Positions 1 through 9,839 of a stretch of 50,951 nucleotides of DNA are shown here, piece by piece. Within the stretch, counting starts at the first letter, position 1. Every line of letters starts with the position of its first letter. The position numbers were made by a program, and so were the translations under genes. The stretch comes from Blautia sp. XA-2221 (lineage in GTDB: Bacteria; Bacillota; Clostridia; Lachnospirales; Lachnospiraceae): assembly GCF_028767025.1 (NCBI RefSeq), contig NZ_JAJQXX010000017.1, positions 1 to 50,951 of the forward strand, written 5' to 3'. The notes under the pieces were generated by a model. That model did no database searches and was not told the DNA's origin. It was given only the letters and a program-made list of their open reading frames with translations.

Positions 1-1
1 G

Positions 2-73
2 CAGCCAGTACGGGAATCGAACCCGTGTTTCCGCCGTGAGAGGGCGGCGTCTTAACCCCTTGACCAACTGGCC
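2..73 (-). tRNA. tRNA-Glu (anticodon CTC)
   Basis: The minus strand folds as a tRNA: acceptor arms GGCCAGT and ACTGGCT (with one G-U pair), a T-arm containing GGTTCGATTCC, and an anticodon arm CCGCC-CTCTCAC-GGCGG that reads CTC. This decodes GAG. CCA is not encoded. It is the downstream member of a tandem pair. Confidence 0.93.
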
Positions 74-105
74 TTATTCTGTTGTTTTATCGGTTTTATT
101 AAGAG

Positions 106-177
106 CAGCCAGTACGGGAATCGAACCCGTGTTTCCGCCGTGAGAGGGCGGCGTCTTAACCCCTTGACCAACTGGCC
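106..177 (-). tRNA. tRNA-Glu (anticodon CTC), second copy
   Basis: The sequence is identical to the copy at 2-73, offset by 104 bases, and is separated from it by a short AT-rich spacer. The two are probably co-transcribed from the AT-rich stretch at about 180-260. The identity suggests a recent or gene-converted tandem duplication. Confidence 0.93.
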
Positions 178-394
178 TTATCTCTGCTTGTTTAACGCTC
201 CTGCGTCAACCGACTTGCTTAGTATATATCAGGTTTCGATAAAATGCAAGCTTTTTTTGAAAAAATTTTAAAAAAATATTCAAAAGCAATATATATCTAT
301 CATAAGTTATATATAATTATGATATGCAAAATATAATTGACGTTCTATAGAAACAATATTATACTAAAGCCAACAAATAACACAGGAGAAACTG

Positions 395-598
395 ATGAAA
401 AATCTGAAACTAAAGTTTACGCGAATGGAAAAAGGACTCTCTCAGATCGAACTGGCAGAAAAGGTCGGCGTTACCAGGCAGACCATTGGAATGATGGAGG
501 CCGGAGATTATAATCCCTCTCTAAAGCTGTGTACAGCCATCTGCCGGGAGCTGGGAAAAACCCTCAATGATCTGTTTTGGGAGGAGATAGAGCAGTGA
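395..598 (+). CDS. small XRE-family transcriptional regulator
   Basis: A 67-residue single-domain helix-turn-helix protein of the Cro/C1 type. The HTH runs from about residue 14 (LSQIELAEKVGVTRQTIGMM) to residue 40, followed by the usual NPSLKLCTAICRELGKTLNDLF tail. An AGGAG site sits 6 bases before the ATG. Regulators this small often control a neighbouring membrane protein gene. Here only a 32-codon frame follows, overlapping the stop codon, so the partner may have been lost. The target is unknown. Confidence 0.85.
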   Translation: MKNLKLKFTRMEKGLSQIELAEKVGVTRQTIGMMEAGDYNPSLKLCTAICRELGKTLNDLFWEEIEQ

Positions 599-693
599 AG
601 CAAAAACTGGATAAGTGCCAGATACAGGAATCTGCCGGAAAATTTCTCTCCTGTGGAAACCCGCGCTTCTGCCCCGGCAAAGCAGACAACTAA
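595..693 (+). CDS. possible 32-residue coupled reading frame or gene remnant
   Basis: A GTG overlaps the TGA of the preceding regulator (GTGA), which would suit translational coupling. The frame runs 32 codons with three cysteines and no recognisable domain. It may be the beginning of a partner gene that has decayed, or chance. No protein family is recognised. Confidence 0.25.
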   Translation: MKQKLDKCQIQESAGKFLSCGNPRFCPGKADN

Positions 694-839
694 AACCCAA
701 AAAGTCATAAATTGAATAAAAGACAGAGCTTATGCCCTTCTGCAGTTCTTTTCCGGAGTATGCCAATGGAAAAATTCACAGTTGTCATAAGATATCTGTC
801 TTTTTATTTTTTTATATATTCATCAAGCTTCCACAGCAA

Positions 840-1976
840 TCAGCCCATATCAATCTTCAGATCCCCGGGCTTAATGATCCCTTTTGCCCGGAACACCTTT
901 CCGATGACCCAGGTAATTACAATTGGAAGCACAAAGCAGATCAGGATCATTCCCACCCACTGGAAAGCCCCTGCTTCGTAGCCTTTCGGCAGGTCTGACC
1001 AGCCTGTTATGATTCCAATGGGACCTACAAGTCCGGAAGTTCCCATACCGGAAGATATTGCAGGTCCGTTATTCCTCATCTGGAACACACAGGTAGAAAG
1101 AGCGCCTGTGATGGCAGCAGTAATGGTAGGCGGAATCCACAGCACAGATTTTTTCATCAGATTCGGCACCTGAAGCATAGAGGTTCCAAGTCCCTGCGCC
1201 ACAAATCCGCCGATTCCGTTATCCGGAAAGCTTAATACCGCATACCCCAGCATATGGGCGCAGCATCCTGCTGTTGCCGCTCCGCCTGCCAAAGAAAGTC
1301 CGTTCCAGATTTCCATTGTCACAGTACCGTCAGCAAGTCCGGCAAGTACCGCACTGCCTCCCAGACCGATTGCTGCACAGATTGCCGCCGAACTTATGGG
1401 AAGAGTCAGAACCGCACCCACCACAGCGGAAACCACTACACCCATCAGAAGCGGCTGAAGATTTGTGGCCCATCCGATAAATACGCCCAATGCATCACAG
1501 ACGGATTTAAACATAGGCGCAAAAATAATTGCAAGGGCGCCGCCTGTAATAATAGTTACTGCCGGGGTCACAATAATATCAATTTTTGTTTCTTTGGATA
1601 CCAGCTTTCCCACTTCACAGGCAATGATGCCGATAAAAAACACTGCCAGAGGTCCTCCGGAACCGCCCAGCGCATTACAGGCAGCTCCCACGGCCGCCAG
1701 CGAATACAACACAAGAGGCGGCGCCATAAGCGCGTGTCCGATAGCAAGAGCCATGACCGGTCCTGTTACTGAGGTAGCGTAACCTCCTATCTCCAGAAGC
1801 CTTTGTGAAATCACACTTCCCGGAGCTACATTCTGCCCTATGGTATTAATGATCGTCCCGATAAGAAGTGATGCAAACAGCCCAAGCGCCATAGCGCTCA
1901 TGGCGTCAATCCCATATCTTCTGAATGATATGATTACATTCTTTCTTTCAAGAAAAGTTTTCTTTGTATCTTTCAT
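840..1976 (-). CDS. PTS EIIC-like membrane transporter (PTS_EIIC_2 type)
   Basis: A 378-residue integral membrane protein with about eight to ten hydrophobic segments. Glycine-rich stretches such as AAVGAACNALGGSGGPLAVF and IGLGGSAVLAGLADG, and the ending GIITGWSDLPKGYEAGAFQWVGM, resemble the stand-alone PTS-IIC family of Firmicutes. These proteins are predicted sugar or small-molecule permeases without attached EIIA or EIIB domains, and no PTS partner is nearby. It follows ppk1 by 46 bases on the same strand, so it may be the last gene of that cluster. The substrate is unknown. Confidence 0.75.
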   Translation of the reverse strand: MKDTKKTFLERKNVIISFRRYGIDAMSAMALGLFASLLIGTIINTIGQNVAPGSVISQRLLEIGGYATSVTGPVMALAIGHALMAPPLVLYSLAAVGAACNALGGSGGPLAVFFIGIIACEVGKLVSKETKIDIIVTPAVTIITGGALAIIFAPMFKSVCDALGVFIGWATNLQPLLMGVVVSAVVGAVLTLPISSAAICAAIGLGGSAVLAGLADGTVTMEIWNGLSLAGGAATAGCCAHMLGYAVLSFPDNGIGGFVAQGLGTSMLQVPNLMKKSVLWIPPTITAAITGALSTCVFQMRNNGPAISSGMGTSGLVGPIGIITGWSDLPKGYEAGAFQWVGMILICFVLPIVITWVIGKVFRAKGIIKPGDLKIDMG

Positions 1977-2022
1977 TACTTTCTGTCTCCCTTTCGTCCC
2001 CCCGGACTACACTCCAGATTCT

Positions 2023-4179
2023 TTATTCCTCCTTAAAGTCCTCTAAAGGCTCAGCCGGAATAAACACTCTGGAATTTTCTTTCTGCTCTTTTTTCTTTTT
2101 TCCCGCCAGCTCCTGTGCTTCACGACAGAATTCCATCTGAGAATTTACAGGCTGTTTTCCTCTTCTGTCCTGTTTTTCATAGGTTCCGTCAGACTGAAGA
2201 ATATGAGCCTTTACATTGTCTTTTAATTCCAGCTCCAGCACATGCATGATCTGCGCCTTGATCTTTTCATCCTCTATTGGAAAAACAATCTCTACACGGC
2301 GGTCCAGATTTCTCGGCATCCAGTCTGCGCTTCCCATATAAAACTCTTCCATACCTCCGTTATAAAAATAAAAAATACGGCTGTGTTCCAGAAAATCGCC
2401 TACAATAGAACGCACATGAATATTTTCACTGACTCCCGGGATTCCTGTCTTCAGGCAGCAGATTCCACGGATCACCAGGTCTATCTGAACCCCACAGGAT
2501 GAGGCGTAATAAAGTGCCTTCATGATCACAGGGTCACAAAGGGAATTCATCTTTGCAATGATATGACCGGCAATTCCTTTTTTTGCATTTTCCGCCTCCC
2601 GTTCGATCATTTCCAGGAAACGTGTTTTCATCCAGATAGGAGCAACGATCAGACGATTCCAGCGTTTTGGCTCAGAATATCCGGAAAGCATATTAAACAC
2701 TGCAGTGGCATCCTCTCCGTAACGCTCGTCACAGGTAAAAATGCCGCAGTCCGTGTAAAGCTTTGCCGTAGAATCATTATAATTTCCTGTAGCCAGATGC
2801 ACATAACGACGGATCCCTGTCTCCTCTCTTCTTACAACAAGAGTGATCTTACTGTGCGTCTTTAACCCCACCAGACCATAAATCACGTGGCAGCCTGCCT
2901 TTTCCAGCATTTTCGCCCACACAATATTATTTTCTTCATCAAACCGTGCCTTCAGCTCTACCAAAACCGTTACCTGCTTGCCGTTTTCTGCTGCCTGAGC
3001 CAACGCCGCAATAATAGGTGAGTTTCCGCTGACACGGTAAAGCGTCTGCTTGATTGCAAGAACTCCCGGATCTTTTGCGGCCTGCCGTACAAAATTCACC
3101 ACAGGGTCAAAGCTCATGTATGGATGATGAAGAAATACATCCCCCTCCCGGATTACCTCAAAAATATTTTTGTCTGTCTGGAACTGAGGAACCGGAGCAG
3201 GAACATACTTGCCGGATTTATACTTTTCAAATCCTTCCAGACCATAAACCTTCATAAGCACTGTAAGATCCAGCGGTCCTGCTATACTGAAAATATCCTC
3301 GTTTCTGATGTCAAACTCTGTTTTCAGGATCTTAAGAAGACGCTTATCCATTTTTTCCTCTGCTTCCAGACGGATCACCTCGCCCCACTGGCGTTTTTTC
3401 AACTGTTTCTGAATCTCAACCAGAAGATCTTCCGCCTCGTCTTCATCAATAGAAAGGTCTGCATTTCTCATGATCCTGTATGGGTGCGCACATACTACAT
3501 CATTGCTGAGAAACAGCTTTCCGATGTTTCTCTCAATAATCTCTTCCAGAAGGATCACCGTTCTGACTCCCTGTTTTCCGGAAGGAATCTCAATAACTCT
3601 CGGCAGTACAGACGGAACCTGAACTGTGGCAAATTCCAGAACCTCTTTTCCTTTCTTTTTGTCTTTTTTGGAAATCAGAGCGCCGATATTCAATGTTTTA
3701 TTGCGGATCAGCGGAAACGGCCTGGAAGAATCCATTGCCATTGGCGTAAGCACCGGATACACATTGTCTTCAAAGTAACGGTCTGTAAATTCTTTCTGTT
3801 CTTCTGTCAGATCCTCATGGGCAGGAACCAGATGAAGTCCGGCTTTTTCAAGAGCAGGCATCACGGAACGGGTAAACGTACTGTACTGCACACGCACCAG
3901 CTCATGGGTCTGTTCACTGATCTCCCGCAGCTGCTCCTTTGGAGTCAGGCCTGCAATATCCGTTTTTTCATATCCTGCATGAACCTGATCCTTTAAGGAG
4001 GCTACACGGACCATAAAAAACTCGTCAAGATTTGAGGATGTAATACTCAGAAATTTCAGTCTTTCAAAAAGAGGCAGCGTCCTGTCCCTTGCCTCGCTTA
4101 GCACACGTTCGTTAAATTTCAGCCAGCTCAATTCTCTGTTTACATAATATTCCGGTTTTTCAAACTTTTTTGTATCCAT
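2023..4179 (-). CDS. ppk1: polyphosphate kinase 1
   Basis: A 718-residue protein, the usual length for PPK1, which makes inorganic polyphosphate from ATP reversibly. The N-terminal domain begins with YVNRELSWLKFNERVL. The two phospholipase-D-like catalytic halves follow: the phosphorylated histidine is expected at about residue 442 (GLKTHSK), after KQTLYRVSGNSPI; the second half contains the conserved EHSRIFYFYNGG. The C-terminus is a charged tail of about 30 residues. It lies 46 bases downstream of the Ppx-like gene, so synthesis and breakdown of polyphosphate are encoded together. Confidence 0.96.
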   Translation of the reverse strand: MDTKKFEKPEYYVNRELSWLKFNERVLSEARDRTLPLFERLKFLSITSSNLDEFFMVRVASLKDQVHAGYEKTDIAGLTPKEQLREISEQTHELVRVQYSTFTRSVMPALEKAGLHLVPAHEDLTEEQKEFTDRYFEDNVYPVLTPMAMDSSRPFPLIRNKTLNIGALISKKDKKKGKEVLEFATVQVPSVLPRVIEIPSGKQGVRTVILLEEIIERNIGKLFLSNDVVCAHPYRIMRNADLSIDEDEAEDLLVEIQKQLKKRQWGEVIRLEAEEKMDKRLLKILKTEFDIRNEDIFSIAGPLDLTVLMKVYGLEGFEKYKSGKYVPAPVPQFQTDKNIFEVIREGDVFLHHPYMSFDPVVNFVRQAAKDPGVLAIKQTLYRVSGNSPIIAALAQAAENGKQVTVLVELKARFDEENNIVWAKMLEKAGCHVIYGLVGLKTHSKITLVVRREETGIRRYVHLATGNYNDSTAKLYTDCGIFTCDERYGEDATAVFNMLSGYSEPKRWNRLIVAPIWMKTRFLEMIEREAENAKKGIAGHIIAKMNSLCDPVIMKALYYASSCGVQIDLVIRGICCLKTGIPGVSENIHVRSIVGDFLEHSRIFYFYNGGMEEFYMGSADWMPRNLDRRVEIVFPIEDEKIKAQIMHVLELELKDNVKAHILQSDGTYEKQDRRGKQPVNSQMEFCREAQELAGKKKKEQKENSRVFIPAEPLEDFKEE

Positions 4180-4225
4180 TCTGCAATATCCTCCCTGAAT
4201 TCTGTATCAGATTTTCCGCTCCTTT

Positions 4226-5761
4226 TTACACTCTTCTTTTCCTTCTCAGGATCAGATGAATGCCAAACACTTCTTCAAAAAATTCCACCTTGTCTTTCAG
4301 AAGCCCCAGCTCAAGAGAAATATCACGGCTGGAATCAATGATCAGATGAAGCTCCCTGTCCTTCAGCACTGCTCTGAGCCCTTCCACTTTCTGATAATGA
4401 CTTCTGTCCATGGCATTGGCAAGACGGAGAATGGCAGTCAGCTTTGCCACCAGAAGATAGCGGTTTCGATCCATTCCTGCTCCGTCGTCAAAATTTTCGT
4501 AGTACACAAATTCTGTGGTGTTATACCGCACAGCGCTTGCGATCACCTGACGTTCCTCTGTAGAAAGCCCTATAATCTCTGTTGCCATGATAATACGATA
4601 CGAACATTCTGCCACATCTGCCATACTTATGTATTTTCCGCAGTCGTGAAGCTGAACAGCAATCTGAAGAAGAAGCCGTTCTCTTGCTCCCATTCCATGG
4701 ACTTTTTTCATACTGTCAAAAATAGTCAGCGCCAGATCTGTTGTTCCCTGGATATGACTTTTACTGCTGGAATATCTTTTGGCAATATTTCTGGACGCAA
4801 CCAGAATATCATTTTCAAAATTATGGGCGCTCTTTATATATTTTTTCTTTTCGCAGAAATCATACGCAATTCCATCCAAAAGCGATACACCCGGAACCCA
4901 CACTGCTTCCGCCTGAAATATCTCCAGAAAACTTTTGCAGATAACCATGGTAGGCACTACAAGAGAAGCATACTCAGGATCTATATCCATTTCCGCCGCA
5001 AGCATCTGATCTGTTTTATAAACGGTATCTTCATAGCGGGCAGTAAATTCCGGCATTGTGATAATATGATCGTAGATCTCCTCCCGGAAGATCGTGTCGG
5101 TAAGAAAATCTCCCATCAGGATCACATTTTTAATATCTCTGTCCTTCAGATAAAGTCTCTGAAAGGCTGTCAGATCATTCCGTATAAACTCCCTGATCAG
5201 CTGATCGTAATGCGTATGGGATTTCTCCAGATCTTTCAGCCGTTCACGGATACGCATACTCCCCATTTTAAGACTCTGGGTAGTTACCAAAGCATCTTTG
5301 TCAAAAAGAGAAACCTGAAGACTTCCACCGCCAACATCAAGGATCGCCGTTCCCTTCTGGATCATTTTTTTAAATCCGGATTCTATGGCTGCAATCGACT
5401 TATACCCCAGAAAATGCTGCTCTGCGTTACTTAATATTTCCACACGGATCCCAGTTCTCTGATAAATCTGTTCCAGAATGATCACAGGATTTACCATTTC
5501 ACGGAAAGCGCTTGTGGCGCAGGCACGGTAATCTGTTACACCAAATTCCATCATCATATTTCTGAAATCCTTCAGTCTTTCGCAAATGGCATCCACCATT
5601 CCCTGTTCCAGACGCCCGGAGGAATATGCACCTTTTCCAATCTCCAGACGATATCTTACATGATTCAGCTCACGAAATCCGTTTTTTCTGGAAAGTTCAA
5701 AAATCTTCATACAGACTTCATAAGATCCAATATCAACTGCTGCAAAAGTTGTTACTGTCAT
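4226..5761 (-). CDS. Ppx/GppA-family phosphatase with C-terminal HD domain
   Basis: A 511-residue protein. The N-terminal half is an actin-like (ASKHA) Ppx/GppA domain beginning AAVDIGSYEV, with the second phosphate loop ILDVGGGSLQVSLF at about residue 140. The C-terminal half is HD-like (VQLHDCGKYISMADVAECS, about residue 365). The family hydrolyses polyphosphate or (p)ppGpp; next to ppk1, exopolyphosphatase is the likelier role. The ATG was chosen because AAAGGAG precedes it and it overlaps the TGA of the upstream gene (ATGA), indicating translational coupling. Confidence 0.9.
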   Translation of the reverse strand: MTVTTFAAVDIGSYEVCMKIFELSRKNGFRELNHVRYRLEIGKGAYSSGRLEQGMVDAICERLKDFRNMMMEFGVTDYRACATSAFREMVNPVIILEQIYQRTGIRVEILSNAEQHFLGYKSIAAIESGFKKMIQKGTAILDVGGGSLQVSLFDKDALVTTQSLKMGSMRIRERLKDLEKSHTHYDQLIREFIRNDLTAFQRLYLKDRDIKNVILMGDFLTDTIFREEIYDHIITMPEFTARYEDTVYKTDQMLAAEMDIDPEYASLVVPTMVICKSFLEIFQAEAVWVPGVSLLDGIAYDFCEKKKYIKSAHNFENDILVASRNIAKRYSSSKSHIQGTTDLALTIFDSMKKVHGMGARERLLLQIAVQLHDCGKYISMADVAECSYRIIMATEIIGLSTEERQVIASAVRYNTTEFVYYENFDDGAGMDRNRYLLVAKLTAILRLANAMDRSHYQKVEGLRAVLKDRELHLIIDSSRDISLELGLLKDKVEFFEEVFGIHLILRRKRRV

Positions 5762-7068
5762 AAGACACTCTCCTTTCCTGAAAGATGGTCGATAAACTGC
5801 TGGGCTGTCCGGCCTGTCAATCCTCCGTGTGAAAGCTCCCACTGCCCTGCCTCAAGAAGCAGTTTTTCCTCCGGCATTTTGATGCCGTTTCTCTCTGCCA
5901 GCACTTTTACAATATTCTGGAATTCCTTTCTTCCCGGAGCCCCAAAATAAATACGCACTCCAAAACGATATACAAGAGACAGCTTCTCCTGAACCGTGTC
6001 CGAGGAATGAAGATCATCCTCATCATTCAATTCCAGCTTGTCCCCGGAGCGTTCCCGAACCAGATGCCGCCGGTTGCTCGTAGCATAGATCAGAATATTA
6101 TCCGGTTTCCTCTCCAGGCCTCCCTCGATCACCGCCTTCAGATATTTATATTCAATTTCAAATTCCTCAAAAGAAAGGTCGTCCATATAGATGATGAATT
6201 TATAATTCCGATCCTTGATCTGAGCGATCACCTGATTCAGATCCTGAAACTGATGCTTGTAAACCTCAATGATCCTTAACCCCTCATCATAATACCGGTT
6301 CAGAATACCTTTTATGCTGGAAGACTTTCCGGTCCCCGCATCGCCAAATAAAAGACAGTTGTTGGCTTTTCTCCCTCGTACAAATGCCTCTGTATTTTCA
6401 ATCAGCTTCTGCTTTGGAATTTCATAGCCCACCAGATCCTCCAGATCCACATGGGCAATCCTTTTTATGGGAGCGATCACCACTTTTCCTTTCTCATCAT
6501 GCTCAATGCGAAAAGCTTTGTGAAGTCCCAGTTTACCAACTCCGAAATCTTTATAGAACCGGACCATGTTCTCCATAAACTCTCTGCTGTTTTCCGCCTG
6601 AGCCAGAACTCTGCTCATATCACAGATCCGGTCTCTGACACGCCTGTTAAACATTTTGCCGGTGTTCTCTGATACCTGATAGCTGCAAAGGATCCTGCTG
6701 CATGATGTGTGAAACAGATTGTCAAAAACCGTAAGGTCAAAAGTATACAGTTTTCTGAATATCTCAAAATCATGAAGAGCAAGCTCCTGAATACTTCCCC
6801 CTGCAGCGCCTCGGATCTCGCAGGCTGTGCTGAATGCATTCTCATGATTTACCAGAAGAAGCGTCAGATAGTCATGCCAGAGATTTCCGGAAAAGCCATA
6901 GGCTCCGGCAATCTCCACCAGGCCTCCAACACAACGGAAAAATACCGGTTTCAGGTTTTCCGGCTCTCCATTCCCATCAGCCGCCGCATCCATAAGCTCT
7001 GCCATTTCCTCCAAAATCTCACTGTGTTCCATATCCCTGTATAGAACACACTCCTGTATTTCTGACAT
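5758..7068 (-). CDS. DUF815-family AAA+ ATPase
   Basis: A 436-residue protein whose C-terminal half is an AAA+ module: Walker A GDAGTGKSSS at about residue 245, Walker B FIIYMDDLSFE at about 295, and a sensor-like IYATSNRRHLV. The leader GYEIPKQKLIENTEAFVRG before Walker A is typical of DUF815 proteins, whose cellular role is not settled. Its start directly follows the pheA stop (TGA then ATG) and its end overlaps the phosphatase gene, so the three genes are almost certainly one transcript. No DNA or protein partner can be read from sequence. Confidence 0.88.
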   Translation of the reverse strand: MSEIQECVLYRDMEHSEILEEMAELMDAAADGNGEPENLKPVFFRCVGGLVEIAGAYGFSGNLWHDYLTLLLVNHENAFSTACEIRGAAGGSIQELALHDFEIFRKLYTFDLTVFDNLFHTSCSRILCSYQVSENTGKMFNRRVRDRICDMSRVLAQAENSREFMENMVRFYKDFGVGKLGLHKAFRIEHDEKGKVVIAPIKRIAHVDLEDLVGYEIPKQKLIENTEAFVRGRKANNCLLFGDAGTGKSSSIKGILNRYYDEGLRIIEVYKHQFQDLNQVIAQIKDRNYKFIIYMDDLSFEEFEIEYKYLKAVIEGGLERKPDNILIYATSNRRHLVRERSGDKLELNDEDDLHSSDTVQEKLSLVYRFGVRIYFGAPGRKEFQNIVKVLAERNGIKMPEEKLLLEAGQWELSHGGLTGRTAQQFIDHLSGKESVL

Positions 7069-8217
7069 TCAGGCTTCCTCCTGTAATCCATAATTTCCAA
7101 GAACTCTTACCCGATTTGCTTCCGCTTCAAGTCCTCTGATGGCATTTTTTACTGCAGGATCTTCCAGATTTCCCTGAAAATCCACAAAAAAGCGATATTC
7201 CCAGGTTTTTCCCGGAATGGGTCGGGATTCGATCTTTGACATATTCAGACCGTTATAAATAATATGAGAAAGCATATTATAAAGTGTTCCCCGCTCATGA
7301 GGAAGCTCAAAGCAGACACTGACTTTCCGGGAATTTTTTTCATACACAGCTCTGTTGCTGACAATAATAAATCTTGTTACATTCTGTTCATTATGGCAGA
7401 TATTTTCTGCAAGAAGATCAAGTCCAAACAACCGTCCTGCCTCTCTGCTTGCAATGGCGGCACAGGAGGAATCCTGATTCTCACTGACTCTTTTTGCGGA
7501 AGCCGCTGTATTTTCTGTCTTTACTGCCTCCCACCCGGGATGTTCCTCCAAAAACTTTCTGCACTGGGCCAGAGCCTGAGGATGGGAATAAACAGTCCTG
7601 ATATTTTCAAGGGAGCTTCCCGGAAGTCCAAGAAGCACATGATCCACTCGTATCACCTGCTCTCCCACAATATGAAGCTGATACTCTGCAAGAAGATCGT
7701 AAATATCTGTCACAATACCCTGAGTAGAATTTTCAATAGGAAGCACCGCATAATCTGCTCTGCCTGCCACAACCTCCTCCATTGCATTGCGGAAGGTTTC
7801 CGCATGATAGCTGCTGATCTCCTCGGGAAAATATGCTCTCATGGCCGCATAACTATATGCGCCCTCCACCCCCTGAAACACAACTGTAACATTTTTAAGA
7901 GGCAGAGTATCTACCATTTCATAATCTCTTACCTCATCCGTTCCATTTGAAGTAAGAAGCTGATACTGGCGTTTACGACTGATGGCCATAATCTGCTGGA
8001 ACACTTCCTGGATTCCCAGAGAATTAAATTCTCCGTGAGCCTGCCCGCCTAATGATTTCAGTTTTTCTCTTTCCCGTGCCGCATCAAACACCGGCTTCCC
8101 GGTACGGATCTTATAATTTGCAACATCCTCACTGACTTTCATTCGTTTTTCAAAAAGTCCGAGGATCTCTCTGTCTATCTCATCTATCTGTCTTCTGCAT
8201 TCCTGCAAATCTGTCAT
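7069..8217 (-). CDS. pheA: bifunctional chorismate mutase / prephenate dehydratase
   Basis: A 382-residue fusion protein that turns chorismate into prephenate and then phenylpyruvate for phenylalanine synthesis. Residues 1-85 form an AroQ-type chorismate mutase (RRQIDEIDREILGLFEKRM). Residues 110-285 form the dehydratase, with the expected NVTRFIIVS motif. The end is an ACT regulatory domain carrying KIESRPIPG, the phenylalanine feedback site. It heads the pheA-DUF815-ppx-ppk1 cluster. An inverted repeat upstream may be regulatory. Confidence 0.95.
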   Translation of the reverse strand: MTDLQECRRQIDEIDREILGLFEKRMKVSEDVANYKIRTGKPVFDAAREREKLKSLGGQAHGEFNSLGIQEVFQQIMAISRKRQYQLLTSNGTDEVRDYEMVDTLPLKNVTVVFQGVEGAYSYAAMRAYFPEEISSYHAETFRNAMEEVVAGRADYAVLPIENSTQGIVTDIYDLLAEYQLHIVGEQVIRVDHVLLGLPGSSLENIRTVYSHPQALAQCRKFLEEHPGWEAVKTENTAASAKRVSENQDSSCAAIASREAGRLFGLDLLAENICHNEQNVTRFIIVSNRAVYEKNSRKVSVCFELPHERGTLYNMLSHIIYNGLNMSKIESRPIPGKTWEYRFFVDFQGNLEDPAVKNAIRGLEAEANRVRVLGNYGLQEEA

Positions 8218-8272
8218 CTGTCTTCCTCCCTGGCAAAACAGCTACTGTTCACGAATTTTACAGCAACTGGGT

Positions 8273-8311
8273 CAAAATGCATTCCGGCTCACCTTTGGTG
8301 ATGGCATTTTG
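8273..8311. promoter_or_regulatory. nested inverted repeat between pheA and the CmpB-like gene
   Basis: The outer arms CAAAATGC (8273-8280) and GCATTTTG (8304-8311) enclose inner arms TCACC and GGTGA around a TTT loop. It lies about 55 bases upstream of the minus-strand pheA start and 130 bases upstream of the plus-strand gene. It could be an operator, a leader hairpin for pheA, or both. No T-tract follows, so it is not a plain terminator. It matches no riboswitch I know. Confidence 0.4.
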
Positions 8312-8443
8312 CCTTGTATATCCCGGTTCTATTTCCGGAACTTTTACAGTAAGTGTAGCATCTGCGTATTGTTTTTTCAAGACCAGGGTATGCTATAAGA
8401 AAGTTAAATTTATGTAAAAAATAACCGAGAAAGGATCACTGTT

Positions 8444-8830
8444 ATGAAACGAAATTTTGTGCTCTGCGGCTCTCTGGGCTGGTGTCTGGAAGTATTCTGG
8501 ACAGGTCTTCACTCCCTTCTGAATGGACATCCCACCATGATGGGCCAAACCTCACTTCTGATGTTCCCCATATACGGCTGCGCTGCAGTGATTAGTCCTC
8601 TTTACCACAGACTGGCATCCATCCCCATAGTTATCCGCGGCTGCCTTTATACGGTTGGTATTTTTATTACAGAATTCCTGACCGGCAGCATTTTGAAACA
8701 CTTCGGGATCTGTCCCTGGGACTACAGTCATACCCCTTTTCATTATAAAGGAGTGATACGTCTGGACTATGCACCGGTATGGTTTGTCACAGGTCTTCTT
8801 TTTGAGAAAATACTTTCAAAATTGTCTTGA
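8444..8830 (+). CDS. CmpB-like small membrane protein (putative ABC-transporter type IV family)
   Basis: A 128-residue protein with about four hydrophobic segments. The start GSLGWCLEVFWTGLHS, the middle MFPIYGCAAVISPLYH and the end FHYKGVIRLDYAPVWFVTGLLFEKI match the pattern of the ABC_trans_CmpB family, whose function is poorly known despite its name. AGAAAGGA lies before the ATG. It stands alone on the plus strand, divergent from pheA and 85 bases ahead of pyrB. Confidence 0.7.
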   Translation: MKRNFVLCGSLGWCLEVFWTGLHSLLNGHPTMMGQTSLLMFPIYGCAAVISPLYHRLASIPIVIRGCLYTVGIFITEFLTGSILKHFGICPWDYSHTPFHYKGVIRLDYAPVWFVTGLLFEKILSKLS

Positions 8831-8915
8831 AAAAACAGTTTTTCTATTATATCATTGAAGATGATAATTTCAGAAATAACAGTTCTGAATCTGAATCCAA
8901 TTAGGGAGGTAACAA

Positions 8916-9839
8916 ATGAGACATTTAATGAGCCCGTTGGACTTTTCTGTGGAAGAACTTGACAAGCTTCTTACCCTGGCCAACGACATTGAAAAGAACC
9001 CGGAAAAATATGCCCATGTCTGTGACGGAAAAAAACTTGCCACTTTGTTTTATGAGCCAAGTACCCGTACCCGTTTAAGTTTTGAGGCTGCCATGATGAA
9101 TCTGGGCGGCAAGGTGCTGGGATTTTCCTCAGCTGACTCAAGCTCTGCCGCAAAAGGCGAAAGCGTTGCAGATACCATCCGTGTCACATCCTGTTATGCA
9201 GATATCTGTGCCATGCGTCATCCTAAAGAGGGCGCTCCTCTGGTAGCTTCCATGGCTTCTTCTATTCCTGTTATCAACGCCGGAGACGGCGGTCATCAGC
9301 ATCCTACTCAGACACTTACTGATCTTCTTACTATCCGTTCTCTGAAAGGAAGACTGGATAACCTTACCATCGGTCTGTGCGGGGATTTGAAATTCGGCCG
9401 TACTGTACATTCTCTGATCGAAGCCCTTGTACGCTACAATAACGTAAAATTTGTGCTGATCTCTCCGGAAGAACTCCGTGTTCCAAGTTATATCCGCGAG
9501 GATGTACTGACCAAGCACAACATTGAATTTGAAGAGGTAGAAAGACTTGAGGATGCACTTCCTCAGCTTGACATCCTTTACATGACACGTGTTCAGAAAG
9601 AACGTTTCTTCAATGAAGAAGATTATGTCCGCATGAAGGATTTCTACATACTGGATGAACAAAAAATGGAGCTTGCCAAAGAAGATATGTATATCCTGCA
9701 TCCGCTTCCCCGTGTAAACGAAATTGCCGTAGAAGTCGACTCTGATCCGAGAGCCGCTTACTTTAAACAGGCGCAATACGGTGTTTATGTGCGTATGGCC
9801 CTGATTCTTACATTACTGGAGGTGGATGTATCATGTTAA
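8916..9839 (+). CDS. pyrB: aspartate carbamoyltransferase, catalytic subunit
   Basis: A 307-residue enzyme that joins carbamoyl phosphate to aspartate in pyrimidine synthesis. The carbamoyl-phosphate loop is [12 protein letters not shown] at about residue 47. [12 protein letters not shown] at about residue 129, [13 protein letters not shown] and the ending HPLPRVNEI are all present. The length matches the enteric type that pairs with a PyrI subunit. The start has a GGGAGG site. Its last codons overlap pyrI by 7 bases. Confidence 0.97.
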   Translation: MRHLMSPLDFSVEELDKLLTLANDIEKNPEKYAHVCDGKKLATLFYEPSTRTRLSFEAAMMNLGGKVLGFSSADSSSAAKGESVADTIRVTSCYADICAMRHPKEGAPLVASMASSIPVINAGDGGHQHPTQTLTDLLTIRSLKGRLDNLTIGLCGDLKFGRTVHSLIEALVRYNNVKFVLISPEELRVPSYIREDVLTKHNIEFEEVERLEDALPQLDILYMTRVQKERFFNEEDYVRMKDFYILDEQKMELAKEDMYILHPLPRVNEIAVEVDSDPRAAYFKQAQYGVYVRMALILTLLEVDVSC

